From contig JANTFL010000010.1 of NCBI GenBank assembly GCA_024763455.1, positions 1-40,881 of the forward strand: a stretch of 40,881 nucleotides of DNA, read 5' to 3'. The position numbers and the translations under genes are program-made. Positions within the stretch are counted from its first letter, which is position 1. Each line of letters opens with the position of its first letter. Origin of the DNA: Sediminispirochaeta sp. (GTDB lineage: Bacteria; Spirochaetota; Spirochaetia; B11-G9). This document shows, piece after piece, positions 40,786 to 40,881 of the stretch. A model generated the notes under the pieces. The model made no database searches. It saw only the letters and a program-made list of their open reading frames with translations, and was not told the origin of the DNA.

Positions 40786-40881
40786 TTACAGATCCAGTTT
40801 TTCTATAACGGCCTTGTACTCATCCTTCTTTTTCTTAAGCTCTTGTTCTATTCTGTCCCGTTCTTCCGCACTTTCTGTATC
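40786..40881 (-). CDS. 3' end of a coiled-coil protein gene, truncated by the window edge
   Basis: The last 96 bases, read on the minus strand, are an uninterrupted frame of 31 residues ending in TAA at 40786-40788. The peptide is highly charged (ESAEERDRIEQELKKKKDEY and onward, ending EKLDL), typical of a C-terminal coiled coil. The family cannot be told. It converges on the second sensor kinase. The 143-bp gap between them (40643-40785) shows only a weak CTGGCA...TGCCAG hairpin. Confidence 0.6.
   Translation of the reverse strand, partial: DTESAEERDRIEQELKKKKDEYKAVIEKLDL

Noticed and set aside
1..40881. CRISPR arrays, tRNA/rRNA genes, insertion sequences, prophage or integrase
   Set aside because: No regularly spaced direct repeats, cloverleaf-like segments, transposase or integrase motifs, or terminal inverted repeats were seen in reading the window.

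Overview
The window reads as chromosomal DNA of a diderm, non-enteric bacterium, most likely a free-living spirochaete (Spirochaetales). This is inferred from the mix of families: a stand-alone HPr/HPr-kinase pair, NtrYX beside lexA and holA, a long poorly conserved cytosolic protein next to an SPL-type radical SAM protein, TolC-like and NEW3 envelope proteins, and moderate G+C. No rRNA, tRNA, CRISPR array, transposase or phage gene was found.

Region A (1-2.4 kb) holds, on the minus strand, the start of a probable pabB/trpE, a glutamine amidotransferase (pabA/trpG) and a TrmA/RlmD-type RNA methyltransferase. A divergent nitroreductase lies on the plus strand. Region B (2.4-11.9 kb) is one tight minus-strand gene string: secreted LamG/Fn3 protein, giant TPR protein, HDOD protein, MBL-fold hydrolase, SPL-like radical SAM protein and an 817-aa protein with what looks like a decayed GGDEF domain. 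Region C (11.9-13.9 kb) carries uvrC on the plus strand. It is followed by a short structured transcription unit with its own consensus promoter, a 15-codon ORF behind a strong Shine-Dalgarno, several hairpins and a Rho-independent terminator.

Region D (13.9-20.4 kb, minus) is a regulatory operon, hprK-ptsH-ntrY-ntrX-lexA-holA, in which most genes overlap. It is preceded by hpf with its own promoter and terminator. Region E (20.4-25.4 kb) is an envelope-lipid set: a GT4 glycosyltransferase fused to a membrane-anchored dead phosphoesterase domain, a YbhN/AglD-type membrane protein, an intact membrane metallophosphoesterase and a DUF374 acyltransferase. The strand switches from minus to plus inside this set, at about 23.7 kb.

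Region F (25.5-40.6 kb) is entirely plus strand and looks accessory. It starts with a six-gene operon: secreted three-Cys protein, HlyD-type adaptor with a peptidoglycan-binding domain, MacB-type ATPase, FtsX/MacB permease, TolC-like outer-membrane factor and PepSY protein, closed by a strong terminator. The first four genes resemble an arrangement I associate with monoderm Actinobacteria; here a TolC-like partner is added. An OmpR/EnvZ-type two-component pair follows. Then comes a second transporter (NatA/NosF-type ATPase, ABC-2 permease, NEW3 periplasmic protein, paralogous second ABC-2 permease), a secreted thrombospondin type-3 repeat protein and a second OmpR/EnvZ-type pair. The layout suggests two exporters, each with secreted accessory proteins and an envelope-sensing two-component system. 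The last 96 bases are the 3' end of a minus-strand coiled-coil gene.
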